From: Ampelocalamus luodianensis
Lineage: Eukaryota; Streptophyta; Magnoliopsida; Poales; Poaceae
Direction of reading: 5' to 3'
Assembly: GCA_036346255.1 (NCBI GenBank)
Contig: CM070632.1
Location: 31,398,657-31,462,656 of the forward strand
Length of the DNA: 64,000 nt
The position numbers and the translations under genes are program-made. The notes beneath the pieces are model-generated. The model saw only the letters and a list, made by a program, of their open reading frames with translations. It ran no database searches and had not been told where the DNA came from. Positions 46,482 through 59,144 of the stretch are shown here, piece after piece. Position 1 is the stretch's first letter. Each line of letters begins with the position of its first letter.

Positions 46482-48857
46482 GCAGCACCGGATGTCGTTC
46501 TTGGTATGTTCCTCGTTAACTCGATACCAGCTTCAGTTCTATTTGATTCCGGAGCTTCGCATTCATTCGTATCAAATAAGTTTGTGGGCAAAAATGGGTT
46601 ACCTATATCCTCTTTAGCCAATCCTATGGTAATCCATTCCCAAGGCTCGGAAATGAGAACTAGTTCTTTATGCCCGAACCTCACCCTTGAAATATCCGGA
46701 GTACCCTTCCTGGCAAACTTCATAGTCTTGCATTCCCAAGGTTTGGATATCATTCTTGGAATGGAATGCTAGCCAAGAATCATGGACAAATAGACTGTGC
46801 CAATAGGTCTATCACCCTCACTAATGAAGAAGGAATCTCAGTCGAATTCAAGCCCAAGACCTGTACTCAAAGGAAGTTCCATCCTCACCAAAGATGAAGG
46901 AAGTAAAACTTGAAGACATACCAGAGTGCGAATACTCCGATGTCTTCCCCGATGATCTACTCCGGCATGCCACGGATAGGGACATAATGTTCTTAATTGA
47001 CTTAGTCCTGGACGGCCCCAATCTCGGCTTACCCTATAGAATGCCGACCAATGAGCTAGCAGAGTTGAAGAAACAAATTGAAGAGTTGCAAACAAGGGGT
47101 ATATCTCGACTCACCATCACCGGGAGCTCCAAAGATTATTCATCAAGAAAATGACAATAGCATGAGGATGTGTGTAGATTACAGATCGCTCAATGAGGTG
47201 ACGATCAAGAACAAGTATCCGTTACCGGGATCGATGATCTGCTCAACATTGAAAGGAGCAAGTGTCTTCTCAAGATTGATCGAGATCCGCTATCATCAAT
47301 TGAAAATCAGGCCGTAAGATATTCCAAGATAGCTTTCACTACCGGATATGGATTGTACGAGTTTACAATGATGTCTTTCGTTTGATTTAACGCCTCGCTT
47401 ATTTCATAAATATGATGAACAAAGTGTTCATGGAATTCCTGGATAAGTTTGTGGTAGTTTTCAGCGATGACATTCTCATCTACTCGAAGGATGAAGAAGA
47501 ACATGAGAAGCATCTCGGAATGATTCTGGACAAACTTGGGGAGCACCAGCTCTATGCCAAGTTCAGCAAAAGTGAATTCTGGCTAAGTCAGGTGGCTTTC
47601 CTTGGACATATCGTGTCAACAGGAGGAATTGCAGGAGATCCCGCCAAGGTTGAGGCAGTTATGGATTGGAAGCAACCTAGGGCGATCACGAAGTGAGAAG
47701 TTTCCTTGGACTAGCGGGCTAGTACTGCAGGTTCATTGAAAATTTCTCTAAGATTGTAAGACCCATGACCCAACTTCTAAAGAAAGAAAAGAAGTTCGAA
47801 TGGACAGATGCCTGTGAGGAAAGTTTCCAAGACCTGAAGAAGAGGCTAGTCTCAACACCTGTGCTTGTCCTACCTGATATCCGGTAGGATTTTGAGATTT
47901 TCTACGACACATCCCGTCAAGGTCTCGGATGTGTGTTAATGCAAGAAGGCAAAGTAGTGGCTTATGCATCCAGGCAGTTGAGGCCACATGAAGGGAATTA
48001 TCCGACATATGATCTTGAGTTAGCAGCGATCGTGCATGCCTTGAAAATTTGGCGGTATTACCTCATTGGCAATCGCTGTGAGATTTTTACGGACCATAAG
48101 AGTCTGAAATACATCTTCACACAGGCAGAACTGAACCTGCGACAAAGGAGATGGTTAGAATTGATAAAGGATTACGATCTCGGGATCCACTATCATCTGG
48201 GCAAAGCAAATATTGTTGCAGATGCCCTGAGCAGAAAGGCTTATTGCAACACCATTATGGTGCAGAAGGATCAGCCCGAGCTGTATGAAGAGTTGAAGCG
48301 TGTGAACTTAGAGATTGTCAGCCGAGGTTGTGTGAATGCCTTGGAAGTACAACCAACTCTTCAAAGTCAGATCAGAGAAAAACAGCTAGAAGATGAAGAC
48401 ATTAAAGAGATCAAAAAGAATATGCGAAGAGGCAAGGCCCCAGGATTTTCTAAAGATGAGCAAGGAACAGTATGGTTTGGAAACCGCATCTGTGTACCTG
48501 ACCAGCAGGAGTTAAAACAGTCAATTTTAAAGGAGGCTCATGAATCACCTTACTCCATTCACCCCAGAAGTACCAAGATGTACTAGGATCTAAACAAAAA
48601 ATATTGGTTGGTCAGCATGAAGCGAGAAATTGCTGAGTCCGTTGCCCATTGTGATGTGTGTCAGCAAGTTAAGGCAGAGCATCAAAGACCAGCTGGATTT
48701 TTACCGCCATTACCAATTCTAGATTGGAAGTGGGAGGAAATTGGTATGGATTTCATCACCGAACTTCCTAGGACCCAATCAGGATATGATTCTATATGGG
48801 TGATAATTGACCGGTTGACCAAAGTAGCTCACTTCGTCCCAGTCAAGACTACATACA
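46482..48857 (+). pseudogene. B2 pol, first part: protease to integrase
   Basis: Protease: SVLFDSGASHSFVSNKF near 46,530-46,580 (DSGA intact), GLDIILGME then a stop where WL is expected (46,768-46,772). RT from about 47,160: MRMCVDYRSLNEVTIKNKY; the catalytic FIDD reads FSDD (agc at about 47,463), a Gly/Ser-type change next to the two aspartates. RNase H at 47,888-48,240 has the same TAG as B1 just before it (47,885) and ends VADALSRK. Integrase: HPRSTKMY followed by a stop, VAHCDVCQQVKAEH, then MDFITELPRTQSGYD with the first catalytic Asp intact. It stops at about 48,857 at T2. Confidence 0.83.
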
Positions 48858-48871
48858 TATGAGAGCCATTC

Positions 48872-49278
48872 TGACCGTAGTAACCCAAGCATAGTCGTCC
48901 TTAGGATATTTTGAAAAAGGTTTATTTTCAAAGTGTAAAAAAAGGTTTATGAAAACCTAGGCAAATTCTCAGATTTTACTCCTTACCTATCTTAGCCTTC
49001 CACTCTCATCTTACTCTAATTTGAGTTTAAAAACTTGGTTTCTCTCTTTCCTTTCAAAAGATAGTTACTACCGGTGGAATTAGTCTTTGGGAGAACCATG
49101 AAGATTAATCCGACTAAAACTTGTGGGGATAATAGGGTAAGATGTAAAGGGAGTTAGTATGTGTCTGATCTTTGCTGGTTGGACTTTACCCTGCTTTATG
49201 TTTGTTTTTGGACTATTTTCAGTGAAGTTTGGGTCTCTTGTTCTTAGACTTGTTGCTAACCTATCCTAGTGAAACAGG
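48872..49278 (+). other. T2 leader
   Basis: No gene. Similar to the T1 leader. Ends with a pyrimidine-rich stretch and CTATCCTAGTGAAACAGG before the gag ATG. Confidence 0.5.
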
Positions 49279-50285
49279 ATGGCTGGGAGGACGCGAGGCA
49301 GTCAGCCGGCTGGTCATGATGAGGAGCTTCCCCCTCCCCCGACTATGGCTGAGGTTTTCGCTCAGATCGAGCAAAATCGCATGGACCAGACGCGCATCTT
49401 GGAGGTTATTGCTAGGAATACCTCCACTCCTGCCGGTGGTGGCGGGCACCAGACTCGCGGGGGACTTGCAGAGTTCCTCCGTACGCAGCCGCCGACTTTC
49501 TCCCGCTCTGAGGACCCTCTCGATGCGGATGATTAGTCGCGCATGGTTGAGCGAAGCTCAACATAGCTCGATGCCGCATACGGATAAGGCACTCTTCGCC
49601 CCACCGCCTTGAGGGCGCAGACTCTCATGGTGGGAGAACTATTCGCCATGCAGCCCGCGCCATGTGGTCGCGTGGGAGGAGTTCGATCGGCTTTTCGTCG
49701 GGCCCACATCCCCGATGGCTCGATGAAGTCAAGAAGAAGGAGTTTTCGCGCCAAACAAGGGCGCAAGTTGCGTGACGGAGTACCTCTACGAGTTTAATCA
49801 TCCGGCTCGTTATGCTCCGGTGAGGTGGCCTCGATGAGGCCAAGCAGAGAAGTTTATGGATGGCTTGTCCGAGGAGCCGCAGGACAAGCTATCTATTGTG
49901 GACTTCTCGACTTTCGTGCCTTGGTAGATAAGGCCATTGTTGCCGAGCATAAGGCTAAGGCGCTGGTGAGTCCGCAAGCGCAAGTGGGAGGCGATCGCCT
50001 ACTCACACCGGCCTCACTGCCCGGGCGGGGCAAGCACGTGGACCCGTTCCTTTGCTCCACCAAAGACCGAGGCCATCGCGCAGTTCCTCGTCCATCGCAG
50101 TCGTGTTTCAGCCACCACGCGCCGCGATCCAAGCAACAGAGTGGCCTCCGCAATCCGGCGGCCGAGGTTACTTGTTTCCGTTGTCACCAAAGGGCCATTA
50201 TGCAAATTCTGCCCTCGAGTGTTGCAGCAGACCCTCGTCCTAATGGAGGACGCGGCAGGAGTGGTCACCCACCGACTGTAAGATG
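49279..50285 (+). pseudogene. T2 gag
   Basis: ATG at 49,279 (MAGRTRGSQPAGHDEE, PPPPTMAEVFAQIEQNRMDQ, open for 85 codons to 49,536). The capsid part is in several frames up to about 49,960 (for example LVDKAIVAEHKAKAL near 49,920-49,965). Basic/proline-rich linker. The zinc knuckle at about 50,172-50,215 starts CFRCHQR but the second half is lost by a small deletion. Nearly the same N-terminus as T1 gag. Non-functional. Confidence 0.75.
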
Positions 50286-50329
50286 ATCCGTAAGACCTGT
50301 GGTGCGGAGCAGGTCGAGTCAACCATCTT

Positions 50330-53300
50330 TCGATTGAGGAGGCTCTGGAGCGCGCGGATGTTGTGATGGGTACACTTCTTGTCAATTTCGCCCCGCTGCA
50401 GTATTATTTGATTACGGAGCATCACATCCTTTTATTTCAAGATCATTTGCTGCTGCTAGTGGTCTTCTTTGTGTTCCTTTGGGAGTTCCTTTGCTTATCC
50501 GCTCCGGGTCGAAATGAGGGCTGATTTACAATGTCGGGTGTTCCTATTATAGTCAAAGGAGTGGATTCTGCAAATCTCATCCCGCTCAACTCAATGAGCT
50601 TGGATGTAATTCTTGGCATGGATTGGTTGTCCCAACACTTGGGACAGATCGATTGTGCCAAGAAGATGGTTTTCCTCACCAACCTTTATGGCTAGCAGTC
50701 GGTTTTTCTCATGCACTGCAAGGGTCGCACCTTTGTGCACTTGTAGCAAAGCCAGCTTTGAGATTCGGAGGTTCCCACACTGTTGGTGAGTTTGAGGATG
50801 TTTTCCCTGATGATTTACCTGGGATGCCTCCAGTTCGAGACCTTGAGTTTGTCATTGAGTTGCTGCCCGGTACCGCTCCTATCTCGAGGGCGCCGTATCG
50901 GATGCCTCCTAATGAGTTAGAAGAATTGAAGAAGCAGCTTGGTGAGCTTCAAGCAAAGGGTTTCATCTGTCCCAGTTCATCACCTTGGGGTTGTCCGGTG
51001 ATCTTTGTGAGGAAGAAGGACAAGACTTTGCGCATGTGCGTTGATTACCGTCCTCTCAATGAGGTGACGGTGAAGAACAAATATCCCTTGCCCCGCATTG
51101 ATGATCTGTTTGATCAGTTGACTGGAGCTCAGGTGTTCTCCAAGATTGACCTGAGATTGGGGTATCATCAGGTCAGGATCAGATCTGAGGATATTCCGAA
51201 GACGGCTTTCACTACTCGTTATGGCCTGTACGAGTACACCGTCATGTCTTTCGGCTTAACCAATGCTCCAGCTTTGTTCATGAACCTTATGAATTCTGTA
51301 TTCATGGAGTATTTGGATAAATTTGTGGTGGTCTTCATTGATGATATTCTTATCTATTCCAAGACTGAAGAAGAGCATGCTGAGCATCTGAAGATAGTTT
51401 TGGGCAAGTCGGGAGCACCGTGTATGATGCGAAGTTCAAGAAATGCGAGTTCGTTGAAGGAAGTGACATTCTTGGGCCATGTTCTTTCAATGAGGCGTAG
51501 TCAGAGATCCCAGCAAGGGCGATGTTCTATCTTGGGGTCAGCCCAAGTCAGTCACCGATGTGCGGAGTTTTCTCGGTTTAGCGGGCTACTACCGCCGCTT
51601 TATCGAGAACTTCTCCAAGATCGCAAAGCCAATGACTGAATTGCTCAAGAAGGACAAGAAGTTTGTGTGGTCCTCTGCTTGTAATGAGAGTTTTCAGAAG
51701 CTCAAACAGCGATTGACTTCAGCTCCAGTTCTTGCTCTTCCTGATGTCCACAAGAGCTTCGATATCTATTGCGATGCCTCTCGTCAGGGACTCGGATGTG
51801 TTCTTATGCAGGAAGGCAAGGCAGTTGCCTATGCATCGAGGCAGTTGAGACCTCATGAGCTCAACTATCCCACCCATGATTTAGAGCTTGCTGCGCAGAG
51901 TTCATGCACTCAAGATTTGGCGGCATTACGACGGCAATCACGTGAGGTGTATTCGATCACAAGAGCTTGAAATACTTGTTCACCCAGCCAGATCTGAACC
52001 TCAGGCAGAGGAGATGGTTGGAATTGATCAAAGATTATGATATGGGTATTCAGTATCATCCTGGCAAGGCCAATGTGGTTGCTGATGCACTTAGCCGAAA
52101 GGTGTATTGCAATACTTTGATGGTCCAAGAGCAAAGAACCGCACTTCTTGCGAATTTCAGCGCCTCAACTTGGGTTTGGTTGAGTATGGTTCCCTTGTCG
52201 CCTTGGTTGTGCAACCAACCTTGGTGGATCAAATCAAGGCGCACAAAGAATCGATGATGGGGTGAGTAAAATCAAGCAGAACATCAAGGATGGATCAGCC
52301 AAGTGTTTCACAGAAGATGAACATGGTGTTGTGTGGTTTGGGCAGCGTCTCGTGGTCCCAAAGGTCCCAGAGTTGCGGGATTTGATTCTCCATGAGGCCC
52401 ATGATTCGCCTTTGTCCATCCATCCGGGGCCACCAAAATGTACCAAGATCTGCGCGAGATTCTCGTGGACTCGCATGAAGCGCGAGATTGCCGTGTTCGT
52501 TGCCGATGCGACGTATCTTCGCCGTGTCAAGGCCGAGCATCAGCGCCAGCAGTCTTCTTCACCCTTGCCTATACCGGAGTGGAAGTGGATTCGTGGGCAT
52601 GGATTTCATCATCGGGCTACCCCGCACTTCTTCGGGAAGGATGCTATGTGGGTGGTTATTGACCGGTTGACAAAGGTAGCACACTTTTGCGCGCGCACCA
52701 CCCTCGGTGTCGAGAAATTGGCGGATCTCTATATCTCCCGCATCGTGAGCTTACATGGTGTGCCACGAACGATTGTGTTAGATCGTGGTTCTCTCTTCAC
52801 CTCTCGGTTTTGGCACAGTCTGCAGGAGGCCATGGGGACCCGTCTTTCTTCAAATTTCACCTACCATCCTCGATCGATGGTCGACGGAGCGAGTCAATCA
52901 GTGCTTGAAGATATGCTCGTGCTTGCATTCTTTCCTATGGGAAGAATTGGGAGAAGTGCCTACCGCTGCCGAAGTTCTCCTACAACAACAACTTCCAGTG
53001 CTAGTCCGGTATGACACCGCTTGAGGCTTTGTATGGAGGCGATGCGAACCCCATTGAACTGGTCGTAAACGGGAGAGACAGCTTTGGCCCGCATTCCATC
53101 AATGAGGTGAAAGTCAAGTGTAGTTGATTCGTGAGCACTTGCGTGCAGCCCACCCGCATGTAAGAGCTATGCGATCGGCGCCGCCGTGAGTGAGTTTCCA
53201 CCAATGACTTTGTGTATCTCAAAGTCTCACCTTTGAAGGGACATCGTTATGGTGTCAAGGGCAAATTGGCTCATCTGCATGCTCCGCCTTATCGCGTCAT

Positions 53301-53640
53301 CAAGAAAGTGGGGCCGTTGCATACGCTTGGAGTTGCTAGCTACACTTGAGGGGGTGCATGATGTTTTCCATGTATCGCAATTGAATAAATGCCTCACGCC
53401 CAAAGGAGGAAACGCCATTGGAAAATATTGATGTGCGGAAAATCGCCTTATCGTGAGCACCCGCTCAGATCCTCGATGAAGCTGAACGCAGAACAAGGAA
53501 CCGTGTGATCAAGTTCCTTAGAATTCAGTGGTCGAACCACTCCGAGGATGAAGCCACTTGGGAGCGGGAAGATCGTCTCCGAGCAGACTACCCATCTTTC
53601 TTCTCCCAGTTGATCGTAATCTCTAAGCGAGATTCTGTAT
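50330..53640 (+). pseudogene. T2 pol: protease, RT, RNase H, integrase, chromodomain-like tail
   Basis: Protease: VLFDYGASHPF, so the DSGA serine is tyrosine (TAC at 50,414-50,416). The longest frame (50,623-51,639, 338 codons) covers the linker and RT: RMCVDYRPLNEVTVKNKYPL, FSKIDLRLGYHQVRI, TVMSFGLTNAPALF and FIDD at 51,334-51,345. RNase H at 51,560-52,110 is frameshifted near 51,893 and ends VADALSRK. Integrase at about 52,262-53,090 keeps DRGSLFTSRFW, while the first Asp region is out of frame and the Glu motif has decayed to MVDGASQ. The chromodomain-like tail at about 53,469-53,613 is well preserved (ILDEAERRTRNRVIKF, WSNHSEDEATWEREDRL). RT is the best preserved domain in the window. Confidence 0.85.
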
Positions 53641-53650
53641 GGGGGAGATT
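53639..53650 (+). other. T2 polypurine tract
   Basis: ATGGGGGAGATT directly before the 3' LTR start. Confidence 0.7.
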
Positions 53651-56600
53651 TGTAACAGCCCTAAGTTAGGGTTTATGTTTCAAATGTAAAATTTTGAGGA
53701 GAAATAAAAACTTTTGCTGTCTCATCAAATCATTTGGAAGTTTTCCAAATTTTCCCTAGCAATTTCCAATTTTTTTTTAATTTAATTCTTGTGATTGGAA
53801 ATTGTTGTCAGCAAATTCCTAGCCTTCAAACTTGTGATCATCCTCTGCAAATAATTTTCCTATCATCTTGATCATACTATCTACCTCCCTGAATTATTTC
53901 ACAATTTTTAGATTTTATTTGCTATTTCAAATGGCCAAGTCAAACTAGTTTGAATTTCTGGTCAAACCCTAGGTCAGCAGCTTGTGAATTTTCTGAAGAA
54001 CAATGCATTGCATAAAAAGTTCTGTAAAATTTATGCAATGTTGTTCTCTGTCCCTAGTAGCTACCATAAAATTTTCGGAATTTTTGGAGCTCGGGAACTA
54101 CCTCTAAAAATTCTCCAAACTCTCTCACCTTTTAAAACTCCAAATCAAGATTCATCGCTCATCGGGCTCGAACCCGAGCCCGACTTGAACCCCGATCGAA
54201 CCAATCGTTTCGCTGAACCCAACCGCGTCCGACCGAGCTCGAGCCAAGCCCCACCGCGCTGCTTTGCTTTTGGTCCGACTCAACCGCCTCGCCCGAAGTC
54301 GCTGCGTTTTTCACGGCAACGCGCCCCACTCGCAGTCCTCTCGCCACGTCGCTGCGCCAGCTCCCGCGCACCGCCGCTTCGCGCGCTCTCGCCGGCCGCG
54401 CCCGCATGCACGCTGCCACCTCGCTCACGGCCTTTTCACCGCCCTACCGCTTCCACTCGCCGCCTCCGTCTTCCCCTTCTAAGCGCCGAGCACTCTTCTT
54501 TCTCGCTTTTCTCCGCTCGCCCACTTCCGCGCGGAGCTCGAGAGCCGAGCGCGCCGCGCCACTCCAAGCGCTGCCACCGCTTCGTGATCTCCGGTCATCG
54601 CCGATAGCGCCACGGTGTGCCTAGCACCCGTGGAAGCGAACCTCAAGAAATTGGAGTCTCCACATCGTGGAGCGCGCGCGCTCTTCTTCTCCAAGTCCGC
54701 CGAAACCGCCTCTTCCGCCGCGTTTTCTCCGGTGAGCTCCGGCTCGATTCTTCGCCGGTGAGCATCGCTCGACTCCACCTTCCTTCTCCGCCACTCACAC
54801 GCCCTCTCGCTCACCTCGTGCTCTCGCTGCCGTTGACCGCCTTGCGCCGCCGCAGCTCGCCACCGGCCACTCCGACTACCCTCCGTCATCGGCAATTTCG
54901 GTGAGTTCTCGAGCCTCACCGATGCTCATGCGCGCACTAGTTTTCATCGTCTTCCTCTCTCGTGCGCCGCACCTGTCACCCCCATCGCTGGCCGCGATCT
55001 CGCCGCCGCGCCGCCTCGGTGCATCTCCGGCCGCTCGAGACCACCTTCACTTCAGCTTCTCCAACAACCCATTTTGGCTGCCAGACACCGCGCCGCCACT
55101 CCTTCGCCGCCGACGACTTTCTGTGTCCAGCGCGCTCGAGCACCTCGTTCTTCGGTTTGCCTCTCGTTTGTTTCATCTGTTAGTGGGGCCCACTCCCTTA
55201 AAACCTGTTTATTAGTTGTTAAACATGTTTGTGATTGTTCATTAGTTCAAGCTCTTGTATGATCAAGTTTTGGGTTTGAGGTTAGAAGCAAGTAGTTGCT
55301 AGTCCTTGTATGTTTTTCTCTGTTGTCATATTGTGTTTCCTCTGTTGTCAGTTACTGAACTTGGTAGATTGGCTTGCTTTTCAAATTATGTTAGTGCTTG
55401 ATGGTTCCCCTAGTAGTTGGGGTTAGCATGAATGAAGTCGTTTAGTTAATATTTATAGGTTTCATTTCTTGTGGCTTGTATGATTAAGGAAGATGTAGTT
55501 GAACTAGTGTTGTCTCTGTACTTTTGATTTATCAGTGTAGTAAGATTTGGAGTAGTAGCATGCTGAATTTTGATAACCTTACAATATGTTGGTATGATGC
55601 TTAGGTGTGTAGTAGCTGAAATGTTATTCAAACCCAAACTTAATTAGAAAATGTCTTAGCGTCTATTAGTTGATTGATGAGATAGTAATTGTCTTCTTGA
55701 AGCACATTGTAGGCCTAAATGAAGTCATATCAGTAATGGTGGCATTAGAATAGCTAGTTACTTCTATTGTGTTATTCTGATGCTTAGTTAATAGATGTGC
55801 ACACAATCACCATCAAAGTCTGTCGAAAGATTAAAACATATAAGAGGATTGATTTTGTGGTTAACTTGGTAAATAAGTGAGTGGGTAGATCTATCACATG
55901 AAAGCATGTCTAATTTGAAACATCTCTGTAGCAGCTATTTTGTTATTCCTTTTTGTGATGGTCTAGCTTCTGTGTATGAATTTGTGTTTGTATTTGAATG
56001 TTTGAGTTTTTGGTGCTATTCGTTCTTATTCGCTGTTATTTGTTCAATCGTTAGGCTTCGACATTTGCGGTAACCCTGAGAACGATCCTCTGCAACAGGT
56101 TGAGCTTATTGAGCAGCAGCCGCCAGGCAAGCAGTTTGATCATGTTAATCCCAGTATTTTAAAATCTAATATTTTGTTTCAGCTGTATGTATGCATTGCT
56201 TAATTTGTGTTAAATTGATTAGTTAAATCCGTAGCTGCATATCATGTAGGTGAAATATTGATCTCTACTACCTGAGCCTAGGTTACTTGCTGTGATTAGA
56301 GTTCGTTGGATGAACTCTTATCACTTAGTAGTTTACGTGTTCAGATGCTTAGCCATGCTTAGCTTCCGGTAGACTTGGGCGAGTATCGACTTAGTCGATA
56401 ATCTTGATCACATGAAATTATTATTGCTCTTATGCCTTGTTATTTACAAATCTAAAAATGAAAACAAAATAAAAATGATTTAGACTTGGGCACAATGGTA
56501 AGATTGGTGATCTGTTGGGTGTGATCGAAAGGTGCCCGGGTCAATTAAGGACCGAACATCTTGTGAGTACCTGTTATCCAGGCATTTCGGCGTGCTAACC

Positions 56601-57719
56601 ACACTAGAGTATATGGGACCTCTCTTGACCTAGTACGTTGGCGTGTATTAGCTCGGGTCGCAGGAGGTCGCAGGAGGGATGGTGTTGGGAGCATGGTAGT
56701 TGTCCAAAAGCTTTACCCGCAAAGGTAGTTGTCTTTTTCGGCTTTACCATGTAAGCGTATGGATTTCTATCCATACGAGCGGCTCGTAGTTAATACACAA
56801 GATTGGAAAAAGTCTCGTAGGACTTAGCTGTGCCGGCATACCTTCGGTAGTGTGCTTTGGCTTAAAGGCGGTCTCAAGTGTGGGTACAGTGGTACACCCC
56901 TGCAGGGTTAAAACTATTCGAATAGCCTCGTCCTAGGTGATGGACACGCTTGGGTAAGCTTTTCAAGAGTTAGACTACAACCTTTAACTAAAACTTGATT
57001 TGTGGTACTAACTGGGATTCGTGCTATTGTTGTGGTGACTTTTGGGATAGTCACTTCTAGGTTGTTTATCTTTACTCTTTTGTTATTATTACCTTTACTG
57101 TTATTTCAACATTAAAAATGAATTGCAAATTTGCTTTGAATCATTACATTATTGCAAACAAATCTGGCTTTGTGCAAATGAAACATATGGCCTCCACCAG
57201 ATAAGCCTGCATGTAGCATATGAATAGGTCTGCTAGTTCACACGTCAGTCTTGCGAGTACAAAGACAATCTTTGTACTCAGATGCTTTGCTTAATGTTTT
57301 TGTTGCAGAGGAAGAAGGTGAGCCCCAACGGCCTCACTTCTGTGAGTTGTGCTGCCGCTTCGTGTTGGACGACTAGGCTTGGCGGTCCGGTCAGATGCCT
57401 TGTGGGTTGAAGGCACACTGATTGGCTTTGTTTATAGCCATCTTATGGCACTTTGCTTCGCTGTCTTCTTTCAGTTATTTTTGTATCTTGTGGCCAGTCG
57501 GCCATTGTCTGTAATAACTCTTCTGTTGTTACTTTCTGTTTAGTAGTGTAATGTTTGGACTCTATGTTTGGAATGGAGTTGATGCATAATTTTGTTGTGA
57601 GGTGTGTATACTGCTTTCTGGGAAGTATACATATCTCGAGACTCAGTTTGTTTGATTTGTGATGCTAGGACTAGGTGGTTGGTTAAGCATTACAAGCCAA
57701 ATAAATTGGGGTCCTCACA
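53651..57719 (+). repeat. T2 3' LTR
   Basis: Starts TGTAACAGCC at 53,651 and ends GTCCTCACA at 57,719; about 4.07 kb. U3 is AT-rich to 54,150. A very GC-rich stretch follows at 54,150-55,150 (cytosine-rich leader; its 207-codon frame at 53,984-54,607 is compositional). The second half matches T1 LTRs over short blocks (56,480-56,560 and 56,720-57,070), including the palindromic block. I see no convincing TATA box. Confidence 0.8.
56893..56950 (+). other. Conserved palindromic LTR block, T2 3' LTR
   Basis: cccctgcagggtt, aaactattcgaatagcc, tcctaggtgatggacacg. Confidence 0.6.
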
Positions 57720-58686
57720 ATACAGATGCAGTCAGTTAGCAAAGTTGTATGTGGCCAGGATCGTTTGTCTACACGGAGTACCCAAGAAGATCGTGTCTGA
57801 CAGAGGTTCCCAGTTTACGTCAAGATTTTGGCAGAGTCTGCATGAAGCTTTAGGCACCAAACTCAATTTCAAGATCTGACTTATCATCCCTGCACGGATG
57901 GCAGACGGAACGCACCAACCAAGTTCTTGAAGATATGCTTCGAGCTTGTGCCCTGGATTACGAAAAAAGTTGGGACATGAATCTGCCATATGCAGAATTA
58001 TCGTATAACAATAGCTATCAAGCCAGTTTGCAAATATCTCCATTTGAAGCTTTGTATGGTAGAAAGTGCAGAACTCCACTCCAATGGGACCAGGTGGGAG
58101 AACATCAGCTCTTTGGACCTGAGTTGATCAAAGAAGCTGAAAGTAAGGTAAAAGCTATAAAGGAACGCCTGAAAGTGGCTCAATCCCGACAAAAGAGTTA
58201 TGCTGATAACTGTCGGAGGGAATTAAACTTTGAGGTAGGAGATTTTGTTTATCTCAGAGTTACTCCACTCAGAGGAGTAAGAAGATTCCGGACGAAGGAA
58301 AAACTTCCACCCAGATTTGTGGGACCATACAAGATTCTAGCCATAAGAGGTGAAGTTGCATATCAGCTTGAGCTGCTAGAAGCCTTGTCAGCAGTGCATA
58401 ACGTCTTCCACGTGTCACAGTTGAAGAAATGCCTTCGAGTGCCAGAAGACCACACCCTCCTGGAGAGTTGCGATCTCCAAGAAGATCTCACTTATGTGGA
58501 GCGACCAATCAAAATTTTGGATGTCGCGGAACATGTTGCTAGGAGCAGGATCATCCGATCATACAAGGTGCAGTGGAGTCATCACCCAGAAAGTGAAGCC
58601 ACATGGGAGAAGGAAGAAGACCTCAAGACCAACTATCCCGACCTTTTTGCTGACCAAGTCCGAATCTCGGGGTCGAGATTCCCTTA
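57720..58686 (+). pseudogene. B2 pol, second part: integrase C-terminus and chromodomain-like tail
   Basis: Resumes B2 integrase after T2: SQLAKLYVARIVCLHGVPKK, then SDRGSQFTSRFW with the second catalytic Asp. A one-base loss at about 57,905 puts the Glu motif out of frame. From 57,935 a frame of 250 codons reads to the end: SYNNSYQASLQISPFEALYG, AESKVKAIKERLKVAQSR, a GPY/F-type part (PPRFVGPYKILAIRGEVAYQ), VHNVFHVSQLKKCLRVPED, and the chromodomain-like RPIKILDVAEHVARSRIIRS...VQWSHHPESEATWEKEEDL. Stop at 58,685. This is the cleanest copy of the tail and the reference for B1. Confidence 0.85.
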
Positions 58687-59144
58687 AGGGGGTAGGTTTG
58701 TCACAACCCAATTTTCAAATTTCAGTAGAAATTAAAATTTATGTATTTTGTGGAATTTTTTGGAATTTTAAAAAGTTTTTATAAATATTTTAAAGTTAAA
58801 ACAAATTTAATTGCAAAATTAAAAGCCAACTTTGAGTTGGAAATAATTTTATTTAGTCCAGAATAAATAAGGAAATTTATGTGAATTTTTCCATAATTTT
58901 GGAACCATTTTGCTATTTTTAAAAGGCTTAAATGAATTAACAGTATTAGTTTAAATGGAAAAGGAATTTAAAACTAAAAATCATGTTTGGGCCGAAACCC
59001 AAAAACCCAGCCCAAACCCTCCTCGCACGTGGCCCACACAGCCCAACCTCGCGCGTGCCCTCTCTCTCTCCCTCACTGACACGCGACCCCACCTTTCAAC
59101 CTCGACACGCACTCACGCGTTAAAACCACCTCGGAGCTCATCAA

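Larger units (their letters stand above)
48858..57719 (+). mobile_element. T2: Ty3/gypsy element lacking its 5' LTR
   Basis: Inserted in B2 integrase: ATACA occurs at 48,853-48,857 and again at 57,720-57,724, and the flanks joined match uninterrupted B1 at 23,585. The left end starts directly with a primer-site remnant (TATGAGAGCCAT; expected TGGTATCAGAGCCAT) with no LTR before it. gag from 49,279, pol to about 53,640, 3' LTR 53,651-57,719. Internal region is the same family as T1, but the LTR has diverged strongly. The 5' LTR was either deleted after insertion or never made; since the junction is so close to the primer site both remain possible. Confidence 0.78.

Noticed and set aside
53984..54607. 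207-codon plus-strand ORF
   Set aside because: Falls in the GC-rich leader part of the T2 LTR; proline/arginine/serine-rich composition effect, overlaps open frames on both strands.
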